In this document: piece after piece, positions 33,227-47,900 of the stretch
Layout of the letters: every line of letters starts with the position of its first letter
Position numbering within the stretch: position 1 is the first letter of the stretch
Assembly (NCBI RefSeq): GCF_023343835.1
Contig: NC_064437.1
Span: 51,472,972 to 51,536,971, forward strand
Source: Lagopus muta
Taxonomy: Eukaryota > Chordata > Aves > Galliformes > Phasianidae
Direction: 5' to 3'
Length of the DNA stretch: 64,000 bases
Notes under the pieces: model-generated
Seen by the model: only the letters and a program-made list of their open reading frames with translations
Database searches by the model: none
What the model was told of the DNA's origin: nothing
Made by a program: the position numbers and the translations under genes

Positions 33227-36200
33227 TGGGTTGTTTTTTGGTGTTTTGTTTTGTTTTTTCCCAGCTGATGTACCCATTTTACTGTATGATAAGACAAATT
33301 GTTCTCCTGTTAACTGGAGTGTTAACTGTTAATGTACATGAGGTGCATTTAGAGTGAGGTTTCTGTAAATCACTGTACACTTAGTGATATTGCCCTCGAC
33401 TATAAAATCTTGAGAGCTAAGGTTTCCTTAGGACATAAATTTTTTTGTTTTATTGAGATTGGAGGGGAAACCTGTATTTAAGAATATTATTGTATATGTA
33501 ACTTTCTGGGAGGAAAAAAGGGTGTATAGGTACCATCGTCAGTAGCTGATGAAAGCTAGACGACTGTGTGTCCTGGTTCTGCTGAAGTGCAATGCATGAG
33601 ACCTCGTGTTAGATTTTAGCTAATCCAAGTGCGTGTTTCACACATGAGTCAGTCTTCACAACTTCTCTGCTTTCAGAGCAAATCAAGGATTACAGTGCCC
33701 CCTACAGCAGCTCTGCGGTTTTTGTTTTTTCTTTGAATCCTTTGGTCGAGCTAAATGCAGATACTTGCCAGGTACACTACCAGTAAAAATAATAGTGGCT
33801 CAGGGAAGCCTTTTTTATTGTTCTTTATTTTTTCAATTTTTAAGAATGATCTTCAGTTTCTAGTTGATTTTCTCCGTTGCTTCTCAGAGATTTTCATCTG
33901 TCCCTGAGCTACTTATTTCTGTCTTATTAGCACTGGTGCACTGTGATGTTGGAAATTGCTGGTTGTGGCTCTCCTGAGCAGAAACTAAATTCAGCTAGAG
34001 AAGGGTATGCTGAGAAGTCTGTGGCGACTGCGATTTCCCCTTCTTGACCACTGCTTATTGAAGCACGTGCTCCTGGACATGTGATGGGGATGCAGCTATG
34101 CAGCTCTTCCCTAGTTGATTTAAGTGGAGCAGGAAGAGAAACCCAAAACAGGAAAGACTGATTTAAATTAAGACAACACTGGCTTAAGAAGAAGTGACCA
34201 TAAATAAATGAGAGCTGATAGACTTGAATTCTATGAGCTTTAAGTCTTGGAAGACCAAGGGTTCAGAACAGTATAATGAAAGGAATTATGTCGCATATTT
34301 GTGTATGATAAGTTTTTGGGCTTAACCTGAATATCTCCTCCAGTCTCATGCCTTTAATGAAGCTTCAGTCTATGAGGAAGTTCTCTCAAAATTTTAATGA
34401 AAGATTTCATTCCAAATAGTTTTCCTTGACCTGTAGAGTTCTTTAGAAGTCTGTGATATGTCTCTGTTTTTATTCCTAAGGGTTTTTGCAGAGACTTGGA
34501 TTGTGGAGATGGTTGACCTTTTTCTTAAAAAACAAAAAAAAAAAAATGGGTTGGAGTGGAAGTGGTAGAGATGTCCAAGTCCATGACTTGGAAGTTTTCA
34601 GGAAGTTTGGGAGAATTGAGCGTTTCTCCTTCGCTATTTCTTGAAAGCATCCTCCTTCAGGAAAATGCTTAGGCATATGCTTGTCAGCTGCTCACGTGTT
34701 ATAACATAGGTGAGGTGCCTATGAGGTAGAGAAGTATAAATTTTGTTTGAAAACTGTAGTTACTATGGCCAATTAAAATCAAGAGTATGCATGGCTTTGC
34801 TTTTGGGTGAGGAAAGGAGATGACCTTTCAAATCTTGACCATCCAAATACATTTAGAAAAAAATTTACATGGCTTTTTCTCTTACGTCAGCCGATTTGGA
34901 CTTAGATGTTCCTTTCTTTTTCTTAATGAAAAGGAGAAACCTCTATTCTTTGATGTCACACAAAATTATGCATGCTTCATGCTGGGCAGCTGATGAAGGG
35001 AGCATTTTCTTGTCACACCTGTTTCTCAGCCAGTAAATTCTCCTTGATGCAGGTGGTAATGAATCATATATTTTTCAGTTTTATCAGGATTCTCATCAGT
35101 TAGGATTTCACGTTCAGAACTGTGGGAAACTTCAGTGTGATGACTTAAGGTTTCTGGTGCTTTCTAGTTAATTTTTTTTTTATAACAGTAAATCAGACTC
35201 TGAGATGTTCTGGACTCATTAGATCCAATGCAGCATGCAGTTTACAGGATACAGGCTGGAATTCTGATGTGGGTGTGTGCTGATCTTATGCTGTATATCC
35301 CATATGGTTCATTAATTGAGTTTCAAATACCTACCTGGGACAGTAGGTACCTGGTAATCTGGTGAAAATATAGGAATAAAGCAAAATGATTTTTGCAGGA
35401 AACATCTTCATTCACAGTACTAATCAGAAAAGGCCAGTTAGATTTTTGTGCCGTAGAAAAAAATGCATATTTTTGAAAAATAAAGAGGGCACCAGGAACA
35501 AAGGAAGCATTACAAGCATTAATGTACCCTTTTATATATAAAACTTTGTTCCATTAAAAGATTCGTGTTCAGATTAGCCACAAGGTTGGCCTTAGCTTAT
35601 GCTATTGGGCTAGTCAGAAAGATATACAAATTCATTCAAGGTTTTTGGTAAAGGCTCTAAAAGTCAATTGAAAAAAAGCATTTTGAAATGGGGATGATCT
35701 GTGAAATACTGTAGCCTTGGTCTTGCATTCTTTCACAGTATGTGGGATTCAAGGAATAAACCATTCCAAAGTACTTTTGTCTTAAAACAGCTGCAAGAAC
35801 ATTTTAAATTTGTTGCTGAAGAAGAGATTAAAAATTGTAAATGCTTCCAGCTGCTCTGATTTAGGAGCACTATTGTTAAACTTCTGCTATTTTCAACATG
35901 CATACCTGTGTTTGTAGGAATACTTCAACATATACAGGACAAAATGTACTAATGTTATTCTCTTGCTTTTTTTTAAGTGACTAAAACAACAGGGCTTATG
36001 CCCTGACTGTTTAGGATGAGTATCTTCATTATTAATGCAGTTCAAAGTAAATTGATTTCTCTTAATTGAAACAGATATTTGTAATACCATGTTTTGGACA
36101 GCATTGCTATTGACATCTTAAAGTATTGCTTTGACCTCAGGAAAATTTTTTTTTTCATGTTTTACTATTCATAATTTATTTTTTCCTAGATCACAAAATA

Positions 36201-37782
36201 GTGTTTTCTTTCGTGGTGCTGCACGTCTTTATTTTCTCATCCTGGTTGAGGTTATCAGTCCTCTTTTTGGTCTTTAGAATGCATTTGAAATTAAACATAG
36301 AATAGAGAGGAAAAATGCTGAAGACCTGGGCTTCAAGATAATCCTGCCAGAGGCCTCCGATTCTTATTGGCAAAGATAAAGCTAGCATGAAGTGATAGTA
36401 AAGAAGGGAAAATTTCTGTAAAATGCTCTGGAGAGTTTCAGTCAGCATTGTTTTTTAATATAAATTCTGTTTATGTTCATCTACAATACTTCCCCTCCCT
36501 CCTTTTTTACTTCTGTAAACTCATGGCTTCATTTGCATTTGTTTGTTAGGTGTTGGTTTTGGTGTTTTTTTTTCTCAGCATGAAAGCCAATGACAGAAGG
36601 AGTCACGAATGATAGAGGTAGATTCTGTTGTGACACGGAGACTGAGTTCAGCCAACTTAAAATACAGGTTATAATACAGTGGTGGGACAATGCTGCCCTT
36701 TGATTTTATAATTTCAGTTCTTGAGATTTGTGAGAAAGTAGACCAGTAATTAATGTCACAGGTGTATGCCTGATACTTATTGAAAATCAGCACCTGTCAA
36801 ATCTGAATAGCCTAGCTCTGAGACTCAGCTAGTGCCCTAAACTTAAGCATCTGTTATCTGTTGTATTTAAACCGTGAAAGAGACAGAGGTGGATGGTATT
36901 AACAGTGATTTCTAGGAGGTTAGAAGACTTTTCTCATACTTTCTTTTTTTCTGTGGTTCACATTATATATTCCATGAGATGCTGTGGGACTTCATGCTGA
37001 GCTGTATTTTTAATGAAAGATGAAATTCTGAGACAGAGCAAGAGTCAACAAAAGCAATGGCACTCCATTTCTGGTTTGGGAAAAAAATCTGGGCTCTTCA
37101 GTGTTCAGCTTTTAAGTTACAATTAGAAATTGCTTAAGCAAATCTGAAATTGTGGTGGATATTTCTGGTGTTGAAAATATAGTTTGGCTGCCTTCGGTAA
37201 GCTATCAGATATGAACTTCTGTCTTTCTTTATTTTAATTAAGGAAAAGCTATAGCTCTTGGTTTGTCATTTTAAGACTAGATATGATGCAGTATTTATCA
37301 TCTCCCTAGAAGAGTTCTACTGATTAGTTACAACGTTTTGTTTCTACCATTTATGTCAGTTCATCAAGTTTCAGCTTCCTGGAATTGTCTTTTGTTATGC
37401 CTGTATCTGCTTGTTTAGGACCCTATGTTAGATATGCTCATTTTGAGAATTTTGTTAGCAACCCTTTCTGTTTATAATGTTAAATTGAATTTCTTGACTC
37501 AGTCTTTAGAATCTAAGATGTATTATAAATTTTTATCAAAACTTTTTGAAGCTTTTCCATTCCTTAAATTCACAGATAAGATTTTTTTTTTAATACATTA
37601 AATATTTTCATTGTATTTTGTCTTTATGCCAAGATTAGTGCTGACTTTCTTGGTTCCTAAACTTTCGTGCTGAGGATGGGTGTACTTGGTGAGTTAGTAG
37701 CTTTTGTAGTCTATTTTTATGGAGTCTTTCTGTAGAGTTTCCTGCCAATGTATATGTTTTCCCTTATTGTTGCTCTGAGAGC

Positions 37783-37783
<1 letters not shown>

Positions 37784-37819
<36 letters not shown>
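37784..37819 (+). repeat. Poly(A) tract, 36 bases
   Basis: The longest pure homopolymer in the window. There is no recognisable retroposed body upstream. Confidence 0.95.
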
Positions 37820-37820
<1 letters not shown>

Positions 37821-39894
37821 CATGGATTTCTGAGTCATACTGTAAACTTAAATGGAAATAAAACCTGTGATGTCAACTACTGCTCTGAAGAATTGATGCA
37901 GATATTGATAATGAGGCATAAACAACAGACACAAAACATTGTTTATTTACCTAACAAAAACATACTGCACATGAAGTGTTTAGCAAAATTAAATGTATAT
38001 CCATTACATCACAAAAATTATTGACAATTAACTGCTTTAATGTATAGAATTTCTGCATGTAGTCAGACCTACTTGCTAAGTGGAAGGCACAAGAAATCCT
38101 TTCGTGGATACCTGTTGACTAATTTGCATTAAGAGGTATTTCTCCATTACCTCTATTAGTATTGGCTTAAATCCTGAATGATTTCATTATCTACGTAAAT
38201 GCTTAATCTCTTGGAAACCCTGCTAAGCTCTTGCCTTCACTGAAAGCTATGACAATTTGTTGTAGTTATTTCTGTATTTAAATAAATTGTTTTCAGATTC
38301 TATGAAATGTTCCTCTGTTTTCCTTTGTAATAATGGAGAAGTACCAATTTCATCCTTTCTATCATGTTATTTTACATTGTTTTGCTGTTTGCTCTTAGCA
38401 GTTCCTTCAAGCCATACCAGGTGTTTGTTGGGCTTTTTTGATGTGTTTTTTTTTTTTTTTTCTTTCAGTTTGTTGGTGCAGCCACTGCAATTGTATATTT
38501 GTGAAAACTATAATTTGTGCTGCAATTACTCTACTGACATGAAAGATTTCACTTATTCGAAATTGTCGTGCATCTTTTTGAAAGGAACATGGAACCATTT
38601 GTAAAAGGTTGCAAAATGAAGTGCTGCTTTAATTCTAGATGTGCTATGGTCTTACTGCATATATGTAAGAAAACTAGCAAGCCTTTTTAGTTTTTTTTTT
38701 CCCACTGGAAGTCTATTTCATTGCCAGTATGTATTTTCTGTTGTTTTAGAGGAAAAAAGTGCCATCAACTCTGGAAAATGCAGAATATTTCTTTTGGAAT
38801 CTCATAATAAAGTTGAAAATAAGCTGAACAAGCAGTTCAGTGCTCTTGTCCTCTCCAGAATGCTGACTGCTTGGTCAATAGGGAGGATGTAAAAAGTGAA
38901 ATTAATCAACAGGAAGATAAAATGGTTTCCTGTTAAATATTAAAAAAAAAAACAAAAAAACAACGAAAGCAAAGACAAAAAACCCCCCTACAACCCTCAT
39001 GTAATATAAAGAGGAATATATAAGCAGAGAAATAAAGAAGATGGCAATGGAACTGCTTTGAGAATTGCTTCTGCACTCCTGCAGTTGAGTTAATCCAGGA
39101 AGTGGAAAAAATTCTTCTGATGTATCTTTAGCCTTTGTGGTCTGTAGTGCTACTTACTTGCTACCTTCTTACCAACAAGTTCTTCCAAGTCTCGGGAGGC
39201 TTCACAAAGGATTCTCAAAACAAATATGCAGTGATCTCAATGATGAGGGAGTTTCTCTTTAGAGCCATAATCTGAACTCAGATAAAGCAGCCTGGTAAGG
39301 ACTTTTCTCCTAGTAGAGAGACTGTTTCCTAGCAGGATCTTATCCTATTTCCACGTCTGTCATTGAATGCTCTTTTGGATGCATGGCTCTGTGCCCAGTC
39401 CTTCATCTGTTGATGAAGATAGTTGTTTTGGTACTCATAACCTTTGCTAGAAGAGTATGGAATAGCCAAATCCTTGTGGATAATTGTCCTTATTGCTCCA
39501 CAGTGAGCATGCACTAAGATAGGATAAGGTGCAATACCAGATGTGGGAAGCCACTCTCTGTGATACGGGCACTTTCTCTGAAAACTGTTTCTGTGGCATT
39601 TCTGAAGAAATTCTGTCTTTTGAGATGTGTGAAGAAGCCATCTGGAATGCCATTTACCCTCCTGTAAGATCTGTGCATTTAAACATACTGCTACATTTAG
39701 CTAAACACTGCTTTAGTCACTGTTTAAAAACAAAGAAGCCTACAAATTTCTAATTAACACGTTTCTAATGAATACATCTTACCATTGTGTAATGCATCAT
39801 TTCAGAACTACAAAAATAAACCACTGTTGAATGTTGCTAAATTTCATGTAGGTACATTTTCCAATGCTTCTTCAACACCTAGGACTTATGTTTG

Positions 39895-40005
39895 TCTTGA
39901 CAAGATGGCAGACAGTTTTGTCTAGGCCTGGCTCTTGCTGTGTATGGCTGGTCCAAATGGTATCTGAAATTCCTTCCAACCTTTGCTTTTCCATGATTGT
40001 ACACT
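39895..40005 (+). mobile_element. Probable CR1 3'-end remnant, plus orientation
   Basis: About 110 bp resembling the very end of CR1 ('atctgaaattccttccaacc' then 'ttccatgatt'), strongly diverged. Edges uncertain. Confidence 0.5.
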
Positions 40006-41825
40006 GAATTGGCATTCTAATGGCTGTTAGTCTTCCTATAAGCAATGATTAACATGAAAAGATTCCTACAGACATGTAATCACAGTTTCAAGTTGTCATT
40101 TAAGTGATTCATAGACTATGGAAAATGCACACTTTCTTTCATGAGAATTTTAACAATGTTCTATGAAAATGTTCTTGTATCTTATTTTTTCAGGAGAGTA
40201 AGTTCACACGTTCCAAGAACAGCAAGTTGCATTTCTGGACAGTTTGAAAGCACATACATCAGCTAATACGTATAGTAATGATGCAAATAACTTGCATGGT
40301 GAATGTGAATGTTATAGTGAATAAGCATAATGAATCTCAAGTTTGCAGTTTTAGTACCTGTATTATTTATTTATATTATTTATAATGGAGACTGAAAATA
40401 GCACAGCATCTTGTTATTGCCACTTGGTGTTTTAAAAATTTGCTGCTCTGAAATAAAGACTACTAACTGGGCACTACTGTTCAGTTAGATAAGGCCTATC
40501 TGCTCTAGAGGCTGATTTTCCTGTGAACACTTGGAACCACTCATAAATTAAGGAAGCATGCCATATTGCTTGAAAAATCTTTTATTTCTAATTACATGCC
40601 AGTCTGCAAAATATGAACTTTGAATTTCAGCTTCTAAATGAAATGAATTTCTGGCAGAAATTAGGACTATTTGATAGAGGTAATAAGCCCAGATCATGGG
40701 AGACAGATGAAACTTGGTGTGTTACGTACAAAAACAAATCTTCACACTTGAAATTTAAAATCTTTTGAATTCTACTGGAATACCTAACTGAAGTGTAGCT
40801 GTCAGTCCTTGTAGTTAGAGATTCATAAAGGTCAGGTGGTAATTACTGTTTTGTAATTACAATTAAAAAAAAAAAAACAAAAAACTCAAAAACAACCAAC
40901 TATGGGATTTCATGGAGAAAGTCTAGACGGAAGGTTTGCCACCTTAAGGATGAAGACAAAACTTTCCAGAGGAAAGTATCAGTAATTCATGTATGCTGTC
41001 ACTGTACTGATGTAATGTATTGTCCCTATTCCTTGGTGGAACAGAACAGAGCTTGCTTTCCCTCTGTAGCTTCCAGAAGGTTTTCCACAGTTAGAGCTTA
41101 TCCCTGAAACAATGGATGTAAGCTAATAGAGACCTCAGATTTTCATTTTCTAGCCTTCTGGGAATGATACTTTGAGCAGCCCACATGATGTTTGGAGTTC
41201 TATATCTTCTTTCAATTGTAAAATGTATACATTATTAGTAAATTAATTAGTAACTAAAAACTATTACCTTCTGCCCTCGCAGCTATTATAAATAATCTAA
41301 AAGCTTGTGGCAATAGCCTTTTGCCAAAAGCCAAGTGTTCTTCTAATTGAGTTCAAGTATTGAAAGGATTGCATGTATCACTTTTTTTTTTTTTTTGAAT
41401 GAGAGCAAAATGAATTCATGTCTTTCCTCCTGCAACACTTCTTTTGTTCTCAATTTCTTTGTTACAGCTGTGCACTGGATACAAGGTTGTTGAAGTGTAC
41501 AATGTTGAACATATGCTGTGGGTACAATTAGTTCCAAAGCCCCTTCCTGCATGATTTCCTTCCCACTCAAACCCCCTCCCCCCAGTTTGCAGTGTTTGGG
41601 TTTTGTTTTGGTTTTTTTTTGTTTTTTTTTTTTGGTTGTGTCAGCATTCCCAAAGCTGCTTATATATATAGTGTCATAGAAGTAAGGGGTGGTGAAGTGG
41701 AGAAAAAGTCCATATACCTCCAGCTCATATGCAGTGGTGATAGAAGACTTATTAGGGCCAGTTTAAATATTAAAAAAATAAAACAAAGCATAGTATGCAC
41801 TGGGACTTTCTTATTCAAAACTAGT

Positions 41826-41831
41826 TTTATT
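41826..41831 (-). terminator. Candidate distal poly(A) signal for CCNJ
   Basis: AATAAA on the minus strand about 2.7 kb past the CCNJ stop. Another lies at 42794-42799, and more occur further left near 40.4-40.6 kb. The family has a long 3' UTR, so the true end is uncertain. Confidence 0.25.
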
Positions 41832-42793
41832 TTTAAAAATAAATTGAATGCATAGCACTCACAAAGATTCCATTGTTTTGGACATTTTGCATTTAGGAGC
41901 ACCATTCTTATTTATGCTATAGAAAACATTTTGGTTCTAGTAGTAAGAACAGTGTATCTTTAATGTACACTGGTAAAGCCCTTTTAAATAATACATCAAA
42001 ACTGTTCAGTATACATTTTCTCTGCAGTCACTATGAAGCTGTAGTGTCAGAAAAAAAAAAAAGACAGACTAAGCAATAAATTAAAAACAAACAGCAAGTA
42101 GTGGATTTCTTTACAGTTGACCTAATGTCTTAAAAATTGTCAAATAAAAATATCCTATTAAATGTAAGTTGGTTGTATTAACTAACTGAATAATCCCCCC
42201 ACCCATTATCATTCCAGTGTTAAGTATTAGTTAAATTTTTATATATCAAATGCCTATGGGATAACTTTACTAATACTCAAAAAAAAAAAAAAAAAAAAGC
42301 CTATACTGATGCATCACAACTAAAGATGATGAGTTAGCTGATGAGATTTTCCAAAAAAGTTTGCTACAGGCATCTGCTGTTACTTCAAGTCATGGTCTAT
42401 TACAAGACTGTACATTCATAGTATCAGAGGTAGTTCAGAGCACTGAGGACTTGGATATAGCATTGCAACAAAATGAAACTGGTAGAAGGAAGTCCATTTC
42501 CCTTTTACATGGGTAACAATGCTGAATAAAAAGCATGGCATCTTATGAGGTGGAAAATCTCAACTTAATGCTACTTTCAGACAAGGGGAAATATTCATTA
42601 ATAGATGGAGAGGTGAGGAAAAAGATTTTACACTTAAAAGAAGTAAGAATTGACCCTATGCCTATTTCAAAGCTGATTCTCAACAATAAACTTTTGTTAT
42701 CCTCCTAAACCCCTCTTGACTTAGACTTTTATGCTACAAAAGCCCTCAACAAAAATTGGGATTTATACAGAAAATAGAACAAAAGGAACAGGA

Positions 42794-42799
42794 TTTATT
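42794..42799 (-). terminator. Candidate poly(A) signal for CCNJ
   Basis: AATAAA on the minus strand about 1.7 kb downstream of the CCNJ stop codon. It is one of several possible sites. Confidence 0.25.
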
Positions 42800-43025
42800 C
42801 TCCTCATCAATAAATAGATTTTTTTGTAGCATGTTATCATTCAATTCCAGAGAGAATGAATGTATTTGCATTCTCTCCATTCTGAACATAATGGGAAGGC
42901 CCTCTCTCCAGTGACAAAGCACTCACCTTACTATTGGTAGCATATCTTAACTGCCCCTATTTTCAAAGTGGTCTTTGTGAGATCCCCAATGGGATGGTAC
43001 AAGTTTTGTAAGTGTTGCTACTAAG

Positions 43026-43091
43026 ATGAGCAGAAGATGGAGATGGTAAGAGAACAACATGAGCAGAAGATGGAGATGGTAAGAGAACAAC
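43026..43091. repeat. 33-bp tandem duplication (2 copies)
   Basis: Copies at 43026-43058 and 43059-43091 are essentially identical (unit begins 'atgagcagaagatggagatg'). The lack of divergence suggests a recent duplication. It lies in what is probably the CCNJ 3' UTR or just beyond it. Confidence 0.9.
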
Positions 43092-44535
43092 AACAAAAAA
43101 GCCTTAAGTTTACAACCTATAAAGATATTTTAAAGTAGTAAGAATCCTGTCATCCAAATTTCCTCCCATATTCTACCACAGGAGAGGCTGGTATTTTTTT
43201 TATTTTTTAAGCAGTTTTGCCCTACTATCTTCATTACCATTTTCATCCAAGAGTTGGACAAGTGAAGCTTTCTACTCTCAGACAGCCTGCTCCACAGGAG
43301 ATAGTGTAATTTCATACAGTTATGTGATTAACATCTTAATTGTGATAAAGCAGTTCACTCTGCAACACATTTTGACCCACCCATTTAGAAGAGTAGATCT
43401 CTGCATTTTCTTCTGGAATTCCCAAACAGAATATAAATTTGCCCCGCTATTACCTGAGAATTTCCCTCCACTGTAAGCCTGACACAGATTGGATTTCTAT
43501 TTGACTGCCTTTTTTTTTTTTTTTTTTTGTAGAATTGATACTGTCAGTACAATTGGAGGATGCTTGGTTGTTGTGTGTGCATGTTCATGGAGGAATCACA
43601 GCCACTGTAACAATCTGGCACAGCACTAGCTCGGACGAAACTTTCTCTTTTCTTCAATCATTAATACCTCACTGCTGGACAGTAGTTCACATCTACATTC
43701 TGTGAACACTAATGCATCCCTTTGGTACTTGGTGTGTAGATGCCCTGAAAAAAAGCCACTCCATTTGCTATAATCTCTTCCCTTTCTCCCTCAGGTTATA
43801 CCCAATTAAGCGTACAAACCAGCAGCGCAAAGTAATGAGTAGAAAATTCCCTGAGTTAGTATGAAAGAGTTACTTTAAACAAAAAGGACAAGGAAAGAAA
43901 AAAGAAGGAAAAACATAGCATCTATCCTGTGGGGTACAAAACTTAAAAAACTAGCCACAATACCAGTTAACTCAAATGCAAATATCTAAAGCAAATATCC
44001 AACACAAAAGCAAGAGCGTGGAGTTATCAAAATGAAATTTGTTTCTTCCTCTGGTCCCTACATATTTGGACAAATCTGGCATTCAGTGGATTCTTAAGTT
44101 TCAGTAAATTTAAAGTAAACGTTAATACTGTATGGTGGTATTACATAAATGTCTTCAAAAATAATACTGCGTATCTCCTTCATTAAACAGTAATTCTGTA
44201 GTTAGTCCACAGCCATTTTTCTTTTGGCTAATATTTCAAGTATGTGCATTAGAAGCACAGACTATTCTGAGTGCCTGAGTAAGAAGTTACTATGCCCAGG
44301 TATACACACTCTTTCAGATGTTCCGTGTGCTTAGTTTAAGCAGTCTGTATTTGAGCTCCAGTACTAATTGTCAATCCAGTTGCCTTTTTTTCCTGGAAAG
44401 ACTTTTTTTTTTTTTTTTTTTTTAATACAACTTCCTGCCCTCAAACATATTTGAGGTTAAACAAAAACAAAATAACTCCCCCTCAATGCAACTTCCTGCC
44501 CCCCATAAACAAGCACAAGATCAGTTTTGTATTTA

Positions 44536-44947
44536 TCACCTCTCAAAGCAGGGAGTAACACAGGAATATCGTCCATTCACTTGGTAACTCCGGTTGTAGG
44601 AGACACTTATACATGGCTTCACTTCTAGAGGAACAGCTAGTGACATGGCAGCACCAGTCTGTACATGGGATCGAGCCTGGACACTAGACTGTAAGGCAGC
44701 AGGGCAAGTCTGAAGTGGATAAGATGCTGTGTGATTAGCTGATACTATCTGTTGACAGTTTTGCTGTTGTGATGTCTGATGATGATACTGTAATGAAGAC
44801 TGATGAGCTTGGAGATACTGTGGTATGTGTGGTTGAACATTAGCCTGATGAGCAGTTGGACCTGGGGTCTGAAATACAGTATGTTGAGCAGACTGAGAGT
44901 GTTGTCCTTTTTGCTTATTTGCTTCCTTCACATCATTATCATGTGCA
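44536..44947 (-). CDS. CCNJ: CCNJ exon 5 (residues 247-383, stop)
   Basis: The acceptor is TTTGTTTTAG followed by TGCACATG, entering in phase 2 (AT+T, Ile). It reads [15 protein letters not shown], then a Gln/His-rich low-complexity tail, to a TGA at 44536-44538. Confidence 0.93.
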
Positions 44948-47900
44948 CTAAAACAAATGGAGAAGACAGAATACATTAAAATAGATATAAAAGTCATTTG
45001 AACTCTTGGATTAACTGAAGAGCAGTAACAAATGCTGTGGTTACCAGAAAGGATCCAAAGCTTAAGAAAAATTATTTTTTTTTTTTAGTCTGCCCTTTAA
45101 AGTTTGTTTCTTTTCAGGATTTCACTTATTTTCCTAGCAATTCTAAACCAAATTTTAGTGCAATACAAGCAATACAGCAGTATCTAAAATAGTCTCAGTG
45201 CAAGAAAGTCTGCTAGTATACTGCAGTTGAGTGCCAGATCATTGAAAGTATACTTACTTCTTGTCTCTGTCTTATTTAAATGCGGTAACAGAGTAGAAGT
45301 TTTTCTTTAAAAAACATGATATTCTGTCCTGCTCTGTACTTAAACAGTTTAGTTCACCTGATTTTCTTTTGATTTATACCTTCCTTAAACGTATTTAGAC
45401 TTTTTCTTTCACATGCTCTTGTGCTGAGGTGAAGCAAGCAGGTGCCAGCTGCACACTTCTATTGGACCTTAAGTCAGATAAGGTTTTGGTTCTGTATGTA
45501 CAGGGCTGATCTCTCGAGCTTAGTATGGTTCAGCCCATCAACAGTCTTAAGAGACTGCAAGCTTTTTATGGTGCACTGCAAAAAAGACTGTAAGCTTCCC
45601 CTGTCCTCCCATATCAAAGCATTCCAAAGTGATACTGAAAATGCAACACATTTGCGTGCTCTAGGTACCATTCACTTCATTACATTTGTTGCTGAAGAAA
45701 ACAGAGGTCAAAGGTGATAATGTCAACCTTATTTACAGTTTTGATTCTTCCAGATTCAGAATTTTCTGTACTTTAACAGTGCATAATTGTACTTATATAA
45801 GGGCAAGAGCAAACCTCTATAGGAGGATAGCAATTACTGTGGGCACAGGTTTAGATCTTGAGCTTTGGAATATAAGAACTGATTTGATACCCTTTCCCAG
45901 CAAGTTTCAAGTTGGCATTTGCTGGTGTTTTGTGTGATGTCATTTGCATTGCTACATGGTAACACAAAACTAGATGCAACCACCCAGCTGATTTTTCTCT
46001 CAGTAAGTTGGCTTTTCAAACAATTCCACGTTTGATCCAAAATCTGCCTGGAGCCTCTTTTTAACTTCCAAGGCACAGTCTTAAGAGCAAGCATGAGATC
46101 CTGAGCCTCCCATACTCTTTTTTGCCTGTTAATGGACTACAGAGATTGGGAACAAGCTATTTAACAGATTCTCTGAGCATGTTATACCTAAAAATATTAC
46201 TTAATACATAAGTATATGTAAGTATAAACAGATATTTAAAAAAATCAACACAATGTTAGAAGCAATTAGGCATACCAACAGTTTGGTACACCGGCCAGAA
46301 AAAAGCAGCTATTAACTTACATTAAAAGGCGTTCAATACATGGCACTAGAAAATCCCAGGAATATGCAGTAAGATGATGCAGTCGAGTAGGCCATGTTGG
46401 TGAGAGGCGTAAGATAATCCTTGAAGAAGCTACACATGCAGTGGCAACTAAAGAAGGGGCATAATTTAAGAATGCATGATCTAGAATGAAGAAAGCATAA
46501 AAAAAGATTCATTTAAGTTGGACATAATCTGCCAAGACAACAAAGAAGTAATTACCTGAAATACATAACTCACCTTGCAGCGATACTTCAAGAAAGTAAT
46601 CAGCATATTTTGCCATATATAACTTAGTCTTCTCCAAGCAAACCATCGGCCAGCCATCATGAAGATCAGTTTCATGGACAGCAATAGAAAGATAATAGTC
46701 GATGAAATGAGCAGCAGTTGGGAGGCACAAATTCCACTGAAATGTTTCTAGCAACAGTAACTCCATATGAAGCAAATTCTGTTTTGTTAGTACCAAATTC
46801 ATATTAGTCATACATCCCAAGCTGTTCAGTTGTTCAAGTTTGGGAACACTGTCTTCCTTTTCTTCAAATTTACCTTCAGATGAACAGAAAGAGGGGGAGA
46901 AAGGGTTCAGCATGCGTGAACTACAAAACACATTGCATCTACTCACTGTTGTTGGTCATATTTCAATTCTAGTACATCAAATAAGCTTTAGACTTTTCCA
47001 CAAATGCAAAGCTCAAATGGAAGACTTACTTGGAGACATAAAGTAGCATGTACTATAAAGGACTGAATTTCAGCAGATAATGTCATCGTGCTGGATATCA
47101 TACAGTGCCATATTTCCTGTTGATCCATCTGCCCATGAACCAGTTACTGTTTGCCAAGTGCAGAAGTAAGCTATGTTATGACATCCGTGGCACTACTTAT
47201 ATTAAGTTTTTGTCACCAAACTACTGTATTATGAAGTGATATAGTGAAATACCACTGCCATGGGACCTAATCACTCTCTCTCTTCCCCACAAACCCTGTT
47301 TGGTTTTAGAAATCATTAGAGTACAGCTACCTCTCTAGTCAATTTATCTGCTCTGTTATTACCTGTTATGCTAGGTGCATTTTTAGATTTGATAGCAGAT
47401 ATGCTGCTCCAGCATTTCAAAGAAGTGGATTTCAGCAATGTACATCTGAAAAACCACATTGCCATATAAACTTAACACTGCTGGTAGCTTCAACCTTCCC
47501 TGGACTTTAACTTGTCAGGCCTGTATGCTTTTAGCCTGAAGCAGAATTGTATATGTAGAAAATCCATTAATAAGGGAAACAAGTGTCACATTTCCATACA
47601 GTTTGCCATATGGTTGTGCTATTTAAATTTCATTGCAAATTCTTTCCATCTTACACCCACTATTCAGTACTACAGATATGTTGTAAAAGCACATTTTTAG
47701 AGACTTCTGCAGGACTGAACATACCAATCGTTTGCTTTCACCCCACTAACAGTGAGAGGTATTTACACAGGAGTTAAGGCCATGCCAGCCCCAGCCTGTT
47801 CGTTTTTGTTTTCCACACTTAACTAATTACAGAAATGGAAGCTTTTCAGGACTCACATATTCATTTCTCTTATTACTTCTACAACTTTATCAGGCATAGT

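Larger units (their letters stand above)
31948..39894. other. No gene recognised
   Basis: AT-rich DNA with scattered homopolymers (A17-18 near 32638-32655, G18 at 33209-33226, A36 at 37784-37819). No family match in any short open frame. The right part may belong to long CCNJ 3' UTR isoforms, which I cannot settle. Confidence 0.4.

Noticed and set aside
33677-33740. Acceptor-like CTTTCAG followed by a short open stretch on the plus strand
   Set aside because: The frame runs into a T-rich tract and stop with no donor, so an exon is not supported.
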